Below, one piece after another: positions 9,001-17,307 of a stretch of DNA of 64,000 nucleotides. Position 1 is the stretch's first letter, and the number at the start of each line of letters is the position of its first letter. Below the pieces are notes generated by a model. The model worked only from the letters and a program-made list of their open reading frames with translations. It was not told where the DNA came from and searched no databases. The DNA is from Dactylosporangium siamense. GTDB lineage: Bacteria; Actinomycetota; Actinomycetes; Mycobacteriales; Micromonosporaceae. The stretch covers positions 1 to 64,000 of the forward strand of contig NZ_BONQ01000147.1 of the NCBI RefSeq assembly GCF_016862795.1. The letters are read 5' to 3'. The position numbers were made by a program, and so were the translations under genes.

Positions 9001-9598
9001 GCGTGTCGAGCAGCTCCGCCGGCGCGGTGCGCAGCGACGACGCGAACACGGGCAGCGCCCGGCCGCCGGCGTCCTCGATCGCCTCGCAGAGCGTCCCGAC
9101 GAACCCGGTGTTGCCGGCGAGGTGATGCGCCCGGTAGTAGATGACGCCGACGGTGGGGCCGGTGCCGGCCGAGGGCCGATCGAGCAGCCCCCAGGTGGGG
9201 GTGGTCGCCGGTGGGGCGAAGCCGTGACCGGTGAGCAGGATCGTGTCGGAGAGGAAGTTGTGCAGCTCACCCAGGTTGGCCGGGCCGCCCTCGGCGAAAT
9301 ACGCGTGGGCCTGCGCGGCGACCCCGGCGGGCACCGTGGAGTGCGACATCAGCTCGGCGTCGGGCAGCTGCTCACCACCGAGCAGGACCACGGGAATCGG
9401 CATACGCAGCAGCGCGTCGAAGCCCTCCTGCCAGTCCCGGTAGCCGCCCAGGAACCGCACCACGACCAGGTCGGCACCGTCGGCCAGGCCCGGGAGGTCC
9501 TCGACGGCGGTGCGGGACGGGTTGGCCAGCCGGAACGCGGCACCGCTCGCACGCGCGCTGAGCAGGTCGGTGTCGGACGTCGACAACAGCAGGATCAC
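6044..9598 (-). CDS. cobN: Cobaltochelatase subunit CobN
   Basis: 1184 residues, the usual size for CobN. It is the large subunit that inserts Co2+ into hydrogenobyrinate a,c-diamide with an AAA+/MIDAS partner, here probably the ChlI/ChlD-type protein at 38183-40267. HVGKHGNLEWLPGK, the family signature, is intact, as are the C-terminal CobN/BchH blocks. I chose GTG 9598 because GGAGGACCCC lies just upstream and the longer frame runs back into the riboswitch. A short AT-richer insert reads SDISDISDIPD near residue 730. The gene is divergent from cobG-cobH-cobIJ. Confidence 0.93.
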   Translation of the reverse strand: MILLLSTSDTDLLSARASGAAFRLANPSRTAVEDLPGLADGADLVVVRFLGGYRDWQEGFDALLRMPIPVVLLGGEQLPDAELMSHSTVPAGVAAQAHAYFAEGGPANLGELHNFLSDTILLTGHGFAPPATTPTWGLLDRPSAGTGPTVGVIYYRAHHLAGNTGFVGTLCEAIEDAGGRALPVFASSLRTAPAELLDTLRQADALVVTVLAAGGTRPADAQAGGEDEAWDVGALAALDVPILQGLCLTSARDTWDANDDGLSPLDTATQVAIPEFDGRIITVPFSFKEVDADGLTVYVADPERAGRVAGIAVGHARLRHLPPSERKVVLMLSAYPTKHARIGNAVGLDTPASVVRLLSALDERGYVGADGFPKDGDALMHTLIAAGGQDVNWLTEEQLRGNPIRISAGRYKAWFATLPPELRASMEQHWGPAPGSLFVDTSRDPEGEIVLAALREGNIVVMVQPPRGFGENPVAIYHDPDLPPSHHYLAAYRWLADEFGAHAVVHVGKHGNLEWLPGKTVGLSASCGADAALGNLPLIYPFLVNDPGEGTQAKRRAHATLVDHLIPPMARADSYGDIARLEQLLDEHATIAALDPAKLPAIRAQIWTLLQAARLDHDLGLADRPGEDGFDELILHIDGWLCEIKDVQIRDGLHVLGVAPSGEARVDLVLAMLRARQMWGGTVAALPGLREALGLTEGDSGRVSVDSVEASARALVAAMESRGWPTSDISDISDIPDVVRVLEFAAREIVPRLARTTDELTMVLHALDGGYVPAGPSGSPLRGLINVLPTGRNFYSVDPKAIPSRLAWETGQAMADSLLARYRADHGEWPRSVGLSMWGTSAMRTAGDDIAEALALLGVRPIWDDASRRVVNLSPIDLPELGRPRIDVTMRISGFFRDAFPHVVALLDDAVQLVASLPESADDNYVRAHVDADLATHGDARRATLRVFGSKPGAYGAGILPLIDSRNWRDDADLAEVYAVWGGYAYGRGLDGLPARGDMEGAYKRISVAVKNTDTREHDIADSDDYFQYHGGMIATVRALTGRAPAAYVGDSTNPDAVRTRTLSEETARVFRARVVNPRWLAAMRRHGYKGAFELAATVDYLFGFDATAGVVADWMYEKLAEAYVFDPENRKFLDESNPWALHGIAERLLEAADRNLWEHPEQSTLDALRQVYLETEGDLEDTN

Positions 9599-9649
9599 GC
9601 CGGGGTCCTCCCTCGGGGTCCGCGCCCCAAGTCGGTCGGGAAAGGTCGG

Positions 9650-9795
9650 GCGACGGAGAGTCTCCTGGCTCCCGGATCGGCGCTCACCTCCGGCCTTCCC
9701 AGGCTCGCACCCAGTGGCCAAACTCAGAAGTGAAGCTCCCCGGTCACAGTGGCGGGACCGCGCCGGATTCACACCGGCTTCCTCCACACGTCGCC
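9650..9795 (-). promoter_or_regulatory. Cobalamin riboswitch upstream of cobN
   Basis: On the minus strand the leader contains the AdoCbl riboswitch landmarks in order: GGAAGCCGGTGTGAATCCGG, then CCCGCCACTGTGACCGGG, then the B12-box-like GGGAGCCAGGAGACTC. It ends about 50 nt before the cobN start, where ligand binding could occlude the ribosome-binding site or end transcription. A candidate promoter upstream is TTGACG (9834-9839), an 18-bp spacer and GAGAGT. Confidence 0.93.
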
Positions 9796-9845
9796 GTGCA
9801 GCAGCGCCAACTCTCCTGGACAGCGCTGTCTTGCGTCAAGCGCAG

Positions 9846-9851
9846 TAGTAT
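9846..9851 (+). promoter_or_regulatory. -10 box for a leaderless cobG transcript
   Basis: TAGTAT ends 7 nt before the GTG start of cobG and no Shine-Dalgarno sequence is present, so transcription would begin at or next to the start codon. I see no clear -35. Confidence 0.45.
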
Positions 9852-9858
9852 CCGGCCC

Positions 9859-10986
9859 GTGCAGGCTGCCAGTGGACGCGACGCTCCGGACCGGTGCCCG
9901 GGCGCGGTGCAGGTCCACGCCGCGGCCGACGGGGGCCTGGCCCGGGTCCGGCTGCCCGGCGGCCGGTTGACCGTGGACGGCCTGCGCACGCTCCGCGCCG
10001 CGGCCCGGGACCTCGGCGACCCGGCCCTGGAGCTGACCTCGCGGGGAAACGTCCAGGTCAGGGCGCTGCGCCCCGGAGCGGAGATGGAGCTGGCCGCGCG
10101 GTTGTCCGCCGCCGGGCTGTTGCCGTCGGACACCCACGAACGGGTGCGGAACATCATCGCCAGCCCGCTCAGCGGCCGCGACGGCCTCGGTGCGGGCGAC
10201 GTGCGGGCGGTGGTGGCCGCGTACGACGCCGCCCTGTGCGCCGACCCGGCCCTGGCCGCGCTGCCGGGCCGGTTCCTGGTCACCGTCGACGACGGGCGCG
10301 GCGACGTGACCCCGCTGGGCGGCGACATCGGCCTGCACGGCGACCGGCTGACCCTGGCGGGCCGGCTGACCACCGCCCGCGGCCATGCTGACCTGCTGTT
10401 GCGGGCCACCGCAGCGTTCCTGGCGGAGCGGGCCGAGCAGGGCGGCACCGCGTGGCGCCTCGCCGAGCTGACCGACGGGCCGGCCCGGGTGGCGGCCCGC
10501 CTGGAGGCGACCGTCGACCCGCGTGCTGTGAAGAACGGCACCGGCCCGTCCGCCGGTTGGACGCCGCAGACAGACGGGCGGGCCGCCCTCACCGTCGTCG
10601 TTCCCCTCGGGCTGCTCACCCCCGCGCAGTCCGCGGCGCTCCTCGACGCCGCGCCGGAGGAGATCATCGTCACGCCGTGGCGGACCGTCGTCGTGCCGGA
10701 CGTACCAATGGCAGAAGCTGAACACGTCGAAACCCTGCTGACGGCGGCCGGCCTGGTCACCGACCCCGGATCGCCATGGGCCGGGGTGACCGCGTGCGCC
10801 GGTCGGCCGGGCTGCGCGAAGGCCCTCGCCGACGTGCGGGCGGACGCGCGCGCGGCGGTCGAGGCGGGCACGGCGCCGACCGGACTGCCGGTGCACTGGG
10901 TCGGTTGCGAACGGCGCTGCGGCGCACCGAAGGGAAGGCACGTGGAGATGCTCGCGACCGCGGACGGCTACCAGGTGGTCGCGTGA
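9859..10986 (+). CDS. cobG: Precorrin-3B synthase CobG
   Basis: 375 residues. It is the O2-dependent monooxygenase converting precorrin-3A to precorrin-3B, the hallmark of the aerobic cobalamin route. It has a nitrite/sulfite-reductase-like ferredoxin half-domain, [16 protein letters not shown], and the [4Fe-4S]/siroheme cysteine pattern TACAGRPGC...[10 protein letters not shown] near the C-terminus. GTG 9859 is preferred: it follows a -10 box by 7 nt and starts the conserved [18 protein letters not shown] region soon after. The first gene of the cobG-cobH-cobIJ run, it overlaps cobH by 4 nt. Confidence 0.9.
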   Translation: MQAASGRDAPDRCPGAVQVHAAADGGLARVRLPGGRLTVDGLRTLRAAARDLGDPALELTSRGNVQVRALRPGAEMELAARLSAAGLLPSDTHERVRNIIASPLSGRDGLGAGDVRAVVAAYDAALCADPALAALPGRFLVTVDDGRGDVTPLGGDIGLHGDRLTLAGRLTTARGHADLLLRATAAFLAERAEQGGTAWRLAELTDGPARVAARLEATVDPRAVKNGTGPSAGWTPQTDGRAALTVVVPLGLLTPAQSAALLDAAPEEIIVTPWRTVVVPDVPMAEAEHVETLLTAAGLVTDPGSPWAGVTACAGRPGCAKALADVRADARAAVEAGTAPTGLPVHWVGCERRCGAPKGRHVEMLATADGYQVVA

Positions 10987-11609
10987 CAACGCACGAGTAC
11001 GTCAAGGACGGCGCGGAGATCTACCGGCGGTCGTTCGCCACGATCCGGGCCGAGGCCGACCTGTCCGGCCTGCCCGCCGACATCGCCCAGGTCACCGTCC
11101 GCATGATCCACGCGTGCGGGATGGTGGACCTCGCCGGTGACGTCGGATACAGCGCAGACGTGGTCCGGCACGCCCGCGCCGCGCTGCGCGCCGGTGCCCC
11201 GATCCTGTGCGACGCGGAGATGGTCGCGTCCGGCGTGACCCGGGCGCGGCTGCCCCGCGACAACGAGGTCCTGTGCACCCTGCGGGACCCGCGGGTGCCG
11301 GCGCTCGCCGCCGAGCTCGGCACGACCCGCAGCGCCGCCGCCCTCGAACTGTGGGGCGAGCGCCTCGCCGGGGCCGTCGTCGCGGTCGGCAACGCGCCGA
11401 CGGCGCTGTTCCGGCTCCTGGAGATGATCGAGGCGGGCGCGCCACGACCGGCGGCGGTGCTCGGCATCCCCGTCGGGTTCATCGGCGCGGCGGAGTCGAA
11501 GGCGGCCCTTGCCGCGTCCGACCTGCCGCACCTGGTCGTGCACGGCCGCCGTGGCGGCAGCGCGATGACGGCCGCCGCCGTCAACGCCATCGCGGACGAG
11601 AAGGAATGA
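10983..11609 (+). CDS. cobH: Precorrin-8X methylmutase CobH
   Basis: 208 residues. It moves the C11 methyl to C12 to give hydrogenobyrinate. [19 protein letters not shown] contains the conserved catalytic His, and [22 protein letters not shown] and [11 protein letters not shown] are family blocks. The GTG start overlaps the cobG stop (GTGA), so translation is likely coupled; the 3' end overlaps cobIJ by ATGA. Length is normal. Confidence 0.93.
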   Translation: MTTHEYVKDGAEIYRRSFATIRAEADLSGLPADIAQVTVRMIHACGMVDLAGDVGYSADVVRHARAALRAGAPILCDAEMVASGVTRARLPRDNEVLCTLRDPRVPALAAELGTTRSAAALELWGERLAGAVVAVGNAPTALFRLLEMIEAGAPRPAAVLGIPVGFIGAAESKAALAASDLPHLVVHGRRGGSAMTAAAVNAIADEKE

Positions 11610-13117
11610 CCACAGTGGAAAACGGGCGGCTGTACGGCGTCGGTCTCGGACCCGGCGACCCGGAACTGATGACGGTGAAGGCGGCCCGGCTCATCACGGC
11701 CGCGCCCGTGGTCGCGTTCCACAGTGCCCGCCACGGGCGAAGCATCGCGCGGTCGATCGCGGCGCCGTACCTGCGCGAAGGCCAGATCGAGGAGGCCCTG
11801 GTCTACCCGGTCACCACCGAGGAGATCGGCGACTACCGCGCGGTCATCGAGGAGCACTACGACGCGTGGGCGGTCCGGCTCGCCGCGCACCTCGACGCGG
11901 GCCGCGACGTGGTGGTGCTCTGCGAGGGCGACCCGTTCTTCTACGGCTCGTACATGCACATGCACAAGCGGCTGGCGCACCGGTATCCGACCGAGGTCGT
12001 GCCGGGCGTCACCTCCGTGGCCGGCGCGTCCGCGGTGCTGGGCCGGCCCCTCGTCGAACGCGACGAGATCCTCACGGTCCTGCCCGGCACGCTGCCGGCG
12101 GACGTCCTCGCCGAGCGGCTCGCGGCGACCGACTCGGCCGCGATCATGAAGCTGGGCCGCACGTTCGGCACCGTCCGCGACGCCCTGGAGCGGGCCGGCC
12201 GCCTCGACGACGCCTGGTATGTCGAGCGCGCCACCACCGACCGCGAACGGGTCGCCCCGCTGTCCACAGTGGACCCCGACAGCGTGCCGTACTTCTCCCT
12301 GGCGCTGCTGCCGAGCCGGGTGCACGAGTCGACCGCTTCCGCGCTCCGGGGGAAAGCACCCGCCACCGCTGCCGGTGAGGTCGTCGTGGTCGGCCTCGGA
12401 CCCGCCGGGCGGGACTGGCTCACCCCGGAGGCCCGGGCCGCGGTCGAGGCCGCCGAGGACCTCGTCGGCTACGGCCCGTACCTGGCAAGGATCCCGGCCA
12501 ACCCGCGGCAGCAGCGGCACGCCTCCGACAACCGTGTCGAGTCGGAGCGGGCCGAGTTCGCCCTGGCGCTCGCCGCCCAGGGCCGGCGCGTGGCCGTCGT
12601 GTCGTCCGGCGACCCGGGCGTGTTCGCGATGGCGGCGGCGGTGCTGGAGGTCGCCGCCGAGCCCCGCTGGAAGGACGTGCCCGTCCGGGTCCTGCCGGGG
12701 CTGACCGCGGCGCAGGCGGTGGCCAGCCGCGTCGGCGCGCCGCTCGGCCACGACTTCTGCGTGCTGTCGCTGTCGGACCGGCTGAAGCCGTGGGACGTGA
12801 TCGCCGGCCGCCTCGAGGCCGCGGCGAAGGCGGACCTGGTCATCGCCGTGTACAACCCGGGCTCGCAGAGCCGGACCTGGCAGGTCGAGGCGGCCCGGGA
12901 GCTGCTGCTGCGGCACCGGTCCCCGGACACCCCGGTCGTGCTGGGCCGTGACGTCGGCGGATCCGGGGAACGCGTCAGGGTGGTGCGCCTCGCGGACCTG
13001 CAACCGTCCGAGGTGGACATGCGGACGCTGCTCATCATCGGCTCGTCGCAGACCCGCGCGGTGGAGCGCGGCGACGGCGGCACCCCGGTGGTCTTCACCC
13101 CCCGCCGCTATCCCTGA
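11606..13117 (+). CDS. cobIJ: CobI-CobJ fusion: precorrin-2 C20- and precorrin-3B C17-methyltransferase
   Basis: 503 residues holding two SAM-dependent tetrapyrrole methyltransferases in one chain. Residues 1-240 are CobI ([28 protein letters not shown]). Residues about 255-500 are CobJ ([41 protein letters not shown]). The fused arrangement is known from other actinobacteria. CobI acts before CobG and CobJ after it, so the fusion brackets the CobG step. The ATG overlaps the cobH stop. The last 10 nt overlap the convergent ferredoxin-like gene. Confidence 0.93.
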   Translation: MTTVENGRLYGVGLGPGDPELMTVKAARLITAAPVVAFHSARHGRSIARSIAAPYLREGQIEEALVYPVTTEEIGDYRAVIEEHYDAWAVRLAAHLDAGRDVVVLCEGDPFFYGSYMHMHKRLAHRYPTEVVPGVTSVAGASAVLGRPLVERDEILTVLPGTLPADVLAERLAATDSAAIMKLGRTFGTVRDALERAGRLDDAWYVERATTDRERVAPLSTVDPDSVPYFSLALLPSRVHESTASALRGKAPATAAGEVVVVGLGPAGRDWLTPEARAAVEAAEDLVGYGPYLARIPANPRQQRHASDNRVESERAEFALALAAQGRRVAVVSSGDPGVFAMAAAVLEVAAEPRWKDVPVRVLPGLTAAQAVASRVGAPLGHDFCVLSLSDRLKPWDVIAGRLEAAAKADLVIAVYNPGSQSRTWQVEAARELLLRHRSPDTPVVLGRDVGGSGERVRVVRLADLQPSEVDMRTLLIIGSSQTRAVERGDGGTPVVFTPRRYP

Positions 13118-13458
13118 CCGGTCGGCGGGTTGGTGCGGTAGAGGCCGAGGATCTCCGGCAGCGGCACGATCCCCGGCCCGCCCGCCTCGACCCATGCGGT
13201 CAGGTCGCCGATGACCGCGTCGTCGAGGACGTAGCCGAGCCAGACCGGCCGCGCCCCGGCCCGCCGCGCCGTGGGCGTCGGGTGCACGACGACGATGTTG
13301 GACCGCTCGCACGCGTCGAGGCAGGCGCTGACCCGCACCCCCGCCTGCCCCAGCGCCGACCGCAGCCGGGCGACCTGCCCGGCGTGGTCGACGTCGGGAT
13401 GCTTGCGCGCCGATCCGCAGCAGCAGTCCCGGCACACGGTGACAAGAGGTCGTTCCAC
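13108..13458 (-). CDS. Small (2Fe-2S) ferredoxin-like protein
   Basis: 116 residues. The thioredoxin-fold 2Fe-2S pattern is seen as CRDCCCGS near the N-terminus and SACLDACERSN in the middle, giving the four Cys ligands with one or two spare. It likely donates electrons in the cytosol. Its place beside an O2-dependent CobG suggests a role in corrin synthesis, but the gene is convergent with cobIJ, not in that operon. The 10-bp overlap of the two 3' ends means no terminator separates them. Confidence 0.75.
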   Translation of the reverse strand: MERPLVTVCRDCCCGSARKHPDVDHAGQVARLRSALGQAGVRVSACLDACERSNIVVVHPTPTARRAGARPVWLGYVLDDAVIGDLTAWVEAGGPGIVPLPEILGLYRTNPPTGQG

Positions 13459-13487
13459 CCGCCGAGACTAGATCAGGCCCGCCCCGG

Positions 13488-14321
13488 TCAGGACCCGACG
13501 GGCACCGGCTCCTCGGTCCGCGGTCGCTGCTGGACCTTCTCCTGCAGCTCCAGCAGATGGTCCTGGGCCGCCCGGCCGAGCTCCAGCGACGCCGTGATCA
13601 GCTCCCGGTTCACCGAGCCGGTCGCGTCATCCCCGCCCGCCCGCTCCGCGAGCCATTCGGCGTGCAGCAGGTAACAGTGCACCAGCGGCTGGCCGTAGTA
13701 ATAGCTCATCTGCCGGGATGTCATCTCGTAGGTCTTCAGGAACGTGAAGCTGAGGTACCCCGACAGCGCCGTGCCGACGGCCGTCAACGCGCCCGAGGTG
13801 ACCTGGACACTGGTGGTGCCGGCCGCCAGCACCGTGGCCGAGCCGGTGAGCAGCACGACCAGTGTCGCACCGGCCGCCATGAGACACGCCACGAAGGACA
13901 CCCGCGCCTGGCCGAGCGCGGTGGCGCTGAACCGGTCCATGAGCCGGAAGTTGAACAGCAGCAGCTGCCCGAGCGTCCGGCCGCCCGTCCCCTGGTCGTC
14001 CACGACGGCGGTGAAGGCCTCGTATTCGCCCTGCCGCTGCACCCACCGGGCGCTGTGTGCCCGGTGGGTCGCCATCACCACCGCCGGCGTGATGCACGCT
14101 GCCAGCACCGTGAACCCGGCGAGCAGCAGCATCGGGCTCGTCGACGGGCTGCCGTCGGGCCGCTCGACGAACACCGCGGCGGCGCCGAACGCCCCGGCGG
14201 CGCCCATGAGGACGACGGCGAAATACCACGCGAGGCGCCTCGCACGCCGCCGGTGCGCCCGAAGCGTCGCGTCGAGCTGCTCCTTGGTGATGCCCCAGGG
14301 CTCCACGTATACGTCGTCCAT
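13488..14321 (-). CDS. Two-segment membrane protein, TRADD-N-associated membrane domain-like
   Basis: 277 residues. A basic N-terminal segment is followed by two hydrophobic hairpins (residues about 32-80 and 145-190). The middle holds the block GQLLLFNFRLMDRFSATALGQARVSF, which resembles the cyanobacterial TRADD-N-associated two-TM domain reported next to prokaryotic signalling and conflict proteins. The C-terminal 80 residues are soluble and helical. That family assignment is from memory of the block pattern and needs a profile search. No effector or STAND gene is adjacent. Confidence 0.6.
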   Translation of the reverse strand: MDDVYVEPWGITKEQLDATLRAHRRRARRLAWYFAVVLMGAAGAFGAAAVFVERPDGSPSTSPMLLLAGFTVLAACITPAVVMATHRAHSARWVQRQGEYEAFTAVVDDQGTGGRTLGQLLLFNFRLMDRFSATALGQARVSFVACLMAAGATLVVLLTGSATVLAAGTTSVQVTSGALTAVGTALSGYLSFTFLKTYEMTSRQMSYYYGQPLVHCYLLHAEWLAERAGGDDATGSVNRELITASLELGRAAQDHLLELQEKVQQRPRTEEPVPVGS

Positions 14322-14446
14322 AGCGCGACGCTAACGTGGCGCCCGGCGGGATGCCGGGTACCTCGGCGGATGCGGAACGTGTGACGGCGGTGGTCGGTAC
14401 CAATCGTCCGGGCCGGTCAACCGATCGGCGCTGGCCGATGGCACGG

Positions 14447-14491
14447 CGGACGGGGGTGCCCCGGCCGTCCGCGTTCCGGGGCACCCGTCCG
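14447..14491 (-). terminator. Strong hairpin downstream of the chitinase gene
   Basis: Arms 14447-14464 and 14476-14491 pair over 16 bp with one bulged G, around an 11-nt loop, 22 nt past the chitinase stop. There is no T-run, as is common at this GC. Confidence 0.65.
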
Positions 14492-14512
14492 GGTGGTGCG
14501 GCTGGCCGGGGC

Positions 14513-15907
14513 TCAGCCCTGGTACTGGGCGATGATCCTGGTGAAGTCCCACGCGTTCTGGGAGACGCCGCTGCAGGTGTCGTCGCCGGTGCCGCCGCCG
14601 GTGCACGGGCGGTCCCGGTTCGCCGACCAGAACGTGAACCGGGCGAGGTGGTGCTGCTGGGCGTAGGCCAGCATGGTGCGGAAGTCCGCGACGGTGACCG
14701 TCTCGCCGACGTCGGTGATGCCGTTCATCGAGGAGATGCCGGCGTGCCGGTAGGCCTGGTCGTCGGTGTACCCGTAGCCGTTCTTGATCGTGTTCTTCAG
14801 CCCCTCGGCGGCCTGGACGGTGAGGGTGCCCATGTTCTGGCCGGCGGCGCCGAAGTCGAACGGCATGATGGTCCAGGCGTCGACGGTCAGCCCTGAGGCG
14901 GCGGCCCGGTTGATCATCGTGGCGTCGGGGCCGTTGCGGTCGCTCGGGAAGGTGACGTACACGGCGACGCCCGGGTTGTTGGCCTTGACGGTCTTCAGCG
15001 CGTCGATCGTGCGCTGCTGCAGCGTCGCGTTGTTGTAGACGCTGCCCTCGATGTCGATGTCGATCGCCTTGAGGCCGTAGGCGTTGATGACCTTCTGGTA
15101 CGCGGCGGCGAGCGTCGACGCACTGCTGCACGTCTGCTCCAGCCACGGCCCGGACGCGCCGCCGAAGGACACGGCGACGTTGCCGCCGGCGCCGCGGATG
15201 TTGTTGATGACGGTCTGGTCCTGACCACCGAGCAGCGGCCGGTACCCGTCCCACAGCGGGTCGCACGCGCCGTTGGACAGGATGAACGCCATCGTGAACC
15301 ACTTGACGCCGGTCGCGGTCATGATGGTGCGCGGGTCGGGGAGGTTGCCCCAGCCGAGGTAGGCGTACGGCGCGGCACCCATGGCGGGATTGGACGCCGG
15401 CGGGTTGGAGGTCGGGGGCGTGGTGCCGCCGCCGATCGTCCACTTCTGGTTGGCGGTCCCGCCGCAGGCCCAGATCTGCAGCTGGGTGCCGTCGGCGGAG
15501 CTCTGGCCGGTGGCGTCGAGGCACTTGCCGGCGTTCGGGTTGGTGAACTCCTTCGCGGCGCTGTACGTCCATCGCTGGGCCACGGTGCCGTTGCAGTCCC
15601 ACAGCTGGACCTTGGTGCCGTTGGCGGTGCTGGCCGCGGCGACGTCCAGGCACTTGCCGAGGACCCGCAGCGTGCCGTCGTCGCCGAACGTGACGCGCTG
15701 GGCGGCGGTCCCGTTGCAGGTGTAGAGCTGGATCTTCGTGCCGTTGGCGGTCGCGGCGCCGGCGACGTCGACGCACTTGCCGCCGATGCCGGTGACGGGG
15801 CCGATGGTCGCGGCGGAGGCGGTGCTCATCGCGACAGCGGTGACCGCGCCGAGCACCGCCACGGCGGTGGTCGCGAACAGGGAGCGGCGGAGGCGGGGGC
15901 TGCTCAT
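14513..15907 (-). CDS. Secreted GH18 chitinase with N-terminal ricin-type CBM13
   Basis: 464 residues. The signal peptide ends near MSTASAA. Residues about 35-160 form a ricin B trefoil with GKCVDV/GKCLDV/GKCLDA repeats and QRW/QKW motifs. A short Pro/Ser/Thr linker leads to a GH18 barrel (residues 180-464). The catalytic DxxDxDxE region reads as LKAIDIDIEGS, so the acid Glu and its preceding Asp are present. Four Cys in the barrel could form disulfides. It should cut chitin or a related beta-1,4 GlcNAc polymer outside the cell. GAAAGG lies upstream of the ATG. Confidence 0.9.
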   Translation of the reverse strand: MSSPRLRRSLFATTAVAVLGAVTAVAMSTASAATIGPVTGIGGKCVDVAGAATANGTKIQLYTCNGTAAQRVTFGDDGTLRVLGKCLDVAAASTANGTKVQLWDCNGTVAQRWTYSAAKEFTNPNAGKCLDATGQSSADGTQLQIWACGGTANQKWTIGGGTTPPTSNPPASNPAMGAAPYAYLGWGNLPDPRTIMTATGVKWFTMAFILSNGACDPLWDGYRPLLGGQDQTVINNIRGAGGNVAVSFGGASGPWLEQTCSSASTLAAAYQKVINAYGLKAIDIDIEGSVYNNATLQQRTIDALKTVKANNPGVAVYVTFPSDRNGPDATMINRAAASGLTVDAWTIMPFDFGAAGQNMGTLTVQAAEGLKNTIKNGYGYTDDQAYRHAGISSMNGITDVGETVTVADFRTMLAYAQQHHLARFTFWSANRDRPCTGGGTGDDTCSGVSQNAWDFTRIIAQYQG

Positions 15908-15933
15908 GGGCGAGCCTTTCGGGAGGGAGAGGG

Positions 15934-15960
15934 CTATCTGTCAACCGCCCTTCCAGATAG
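15934..15960. promoter_or_regulatory. 27-bp inverted repeat, candidate operator of the chitinase gene
   Basis: Perfect 7-bp arms CTATCTG/CAGATAG in a 27-bp repeat, 5 bp downstream of the -10 box. It matches 1536-1562 in length, position and core (ATCTGTnAA and CCTTnCAGAT). Confidence 0.6.
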
Positions 15961-15965
15961 AGCGC

Positions 15966-15995
15966 ACGCTATTCCCGACCCTTTTTTCGAGTCAA
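15966..15995 (-). promoter_or_regulatory. Chitinase promoter
   Basis: TTGACT (15990-15995), 18-bp spacer, TAGCGT (15966-15971). The block CGGGAATAGC spanning the -10 is also found in the promoter at 1568-1597. Confidence 0.6.
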
Positions 15996-16032
15996 CAAGA
16001 AACCCCGGACCATAGACAAACTTAAGGATCCG

Positions 16033-17229
16033 TTACGGCCGGGAGGCGCGGCGCAGCAGCTCGGCCATCGGCAGGGTGGCCGCGCCGAACGCGACCGCGT
16101 CGGGGCCGAGCTCGCACAGGTCGATCGACACCTGGCCCCACGGGTGCTCCAGGGCCTGCTCGCAGGCGGCCGCCCGGATCTGCGGCAGCAGGCGGGCGCC
16201 GAGCGCGAGGCCGGCCCAGCCGCCGAGCACGACCCGCTCCGGGTTGAACAGGTTGACCAGGTTGCCGATGCCGGCGCCGAGCATGCCGGCGGTCTCGGCC
16301 AGGATGCCGTCCGCCTCCGGGGTGCCGGCCGCGATGAGCGCCGCGACGTCGGCGAGCTCGTCGGCGCTGCGCACGAACGTGGGGTCGACCTGCAGGTAGC
16401 GGTCGAGGATCCCCTCGGCGCCGACATACGCCTCCAGGCAGCCGCGGGCGCCGCACCGGCACTGGCGGCCGCCGTAGACGACCGTGGTGTGGCCCCACTC
16501 GCCGGCGCTGCTGCTGGCGCCGCGATACAGGGTCCCGTTGGTGATCACGGCGGCGCCGACGCCGGAGCCGACCAGCACGATCACCGCGTTGCCGGCGCCA
16601 CGGCCGGCGCCGAACCACATCTCGGCCTGGCCGAGGGACTTGGCGCCGTTCTCCACGAACAGCGGCGCGGTCAGGCCCCCTTCGCGCAGCAGGCCGTCGA
16701 GGGAGATCCCCCGCCAGCCGACGGTCGGGGCGTGCACGCGGACGGGGTCGGACTGCTCGACGGTGCCGGGGACGCCGATGCCGATGCCGATGACGTCGGA
16801 CGCGTCGGTGCCGCCGAGCACCTCACGGATCCCGGCGAGCAGCTGCCCGGCGACCGCCTCCGGGTCGGGGCGGGACGACGGCAGCGGCTCGTCGACGGTG
16901 GCCAGCCGGGTCATCGACAGGTCGAACAGCTCGACCTTGACGCCGGTCTCGCCGACGTCGGCGCCGACGAGGCGGCCGAAGTCGGGGTTGACCCGCAGCA
17001 GCACCCGGGGCCGGCCGCCGTCGGAGTCGATCTGCCCGGCCTCGATGATGAGGCCCTCCTGCAGCAGCTCCGCGGTGACGCTGCTGGCGGTCGCCGCGCT
17101 CAGCCCGGTGATCCGGCTGAGGTCGTGCCGGCTCAGCGGACCCCGGAAGAACAGCTCCGACAGGAGCGTGGACCGGTTGCGCCGGCGCATGTCACGGGTC
17201 GTGGCCCGCTCGACCTCGATGCGCACCAC
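16033..17229 (-). CDS. ROK-family transcriptional regulator
   Basis: 398 residues from GTG 17229. A longer frame starts at 17298, but GGGGGAGGGG lies just before 17229 and the ROK N-terminus (MRRRNRSTLLSELFF) follows 14 residues later. The winged HTH reads LSRHDLSRITGLSAATASSV. The sugar-kinase-like domain has the zinc-binding CRCGARGCLE motif and GVGAAVITNGTLYRGAS. Such proteins bind DNA until a sugar or sugar phosphate releases them. It lies directly upstream of the chitinase on the same strand, so it is the natural candidate for regulating that gene. Confidence 0.88.
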   Translation of the reverse strand: MVRIEVERATTRDMRRRNRSTLLSELFFRGPLSRHDLSRITGLSAATASSVTAELLQEGLIIEAGQIDSDGGRPRVLLRVNPDFGRLVGADVGETGVKVELFDLSMTRLATVDEPLPSSRPDPEAVAGQLLAGIREVLGGTDASDVIGIGIGVPGTVEQSDPVRVHAPTVGWRGISLDGLLREGGLTAPLFVENGAKSLGQAEMWFGAGRGAGNAVIVLVGSGVGAAVITNGTLYRGASSSAGEWGHTTVVYGGRQCRCGARGCLEAYVGAEGILDRYLQVDPTFVRSADELADVAALIAAGTPEADGILAETAGMLGAGIGNLVNLFNPERVVLGGWAGLALGARLLPQIRAAACEQALEHPWGQVSIDLCELGPDAVAFGAATLPMAELLRRASRP

Positions 17230-17276
17230 CGCCGCGAACCCCTCCCCCGACCACTGCTGTCGGTGAATCGTGTCAT

Positions 17277-17288
17277 GTGAGCGCTCCC
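17277..17288. promoter_or_regulatory. CebR/LacI-type operator-like site before the ROK gene
   Basis: GTGAGCGCTCCC differs at one position from the GGGAGCGCTCCC core of LacI-type (CebR) operators in actinobacteria. It lies about 48 bp upstream of the preferred ROK start. The match is by memory of the consensus. Confidence 0.4.
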
Positions 17289-17307
17289 GCGTCGACACCG
17301 TGGGTGC

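Noticed and set aside
6119-9733. A 1204-residue plus-strand frame opposite cobN
   Set aside because: cobN is supported by family motifs along its length; the plus frame has none.
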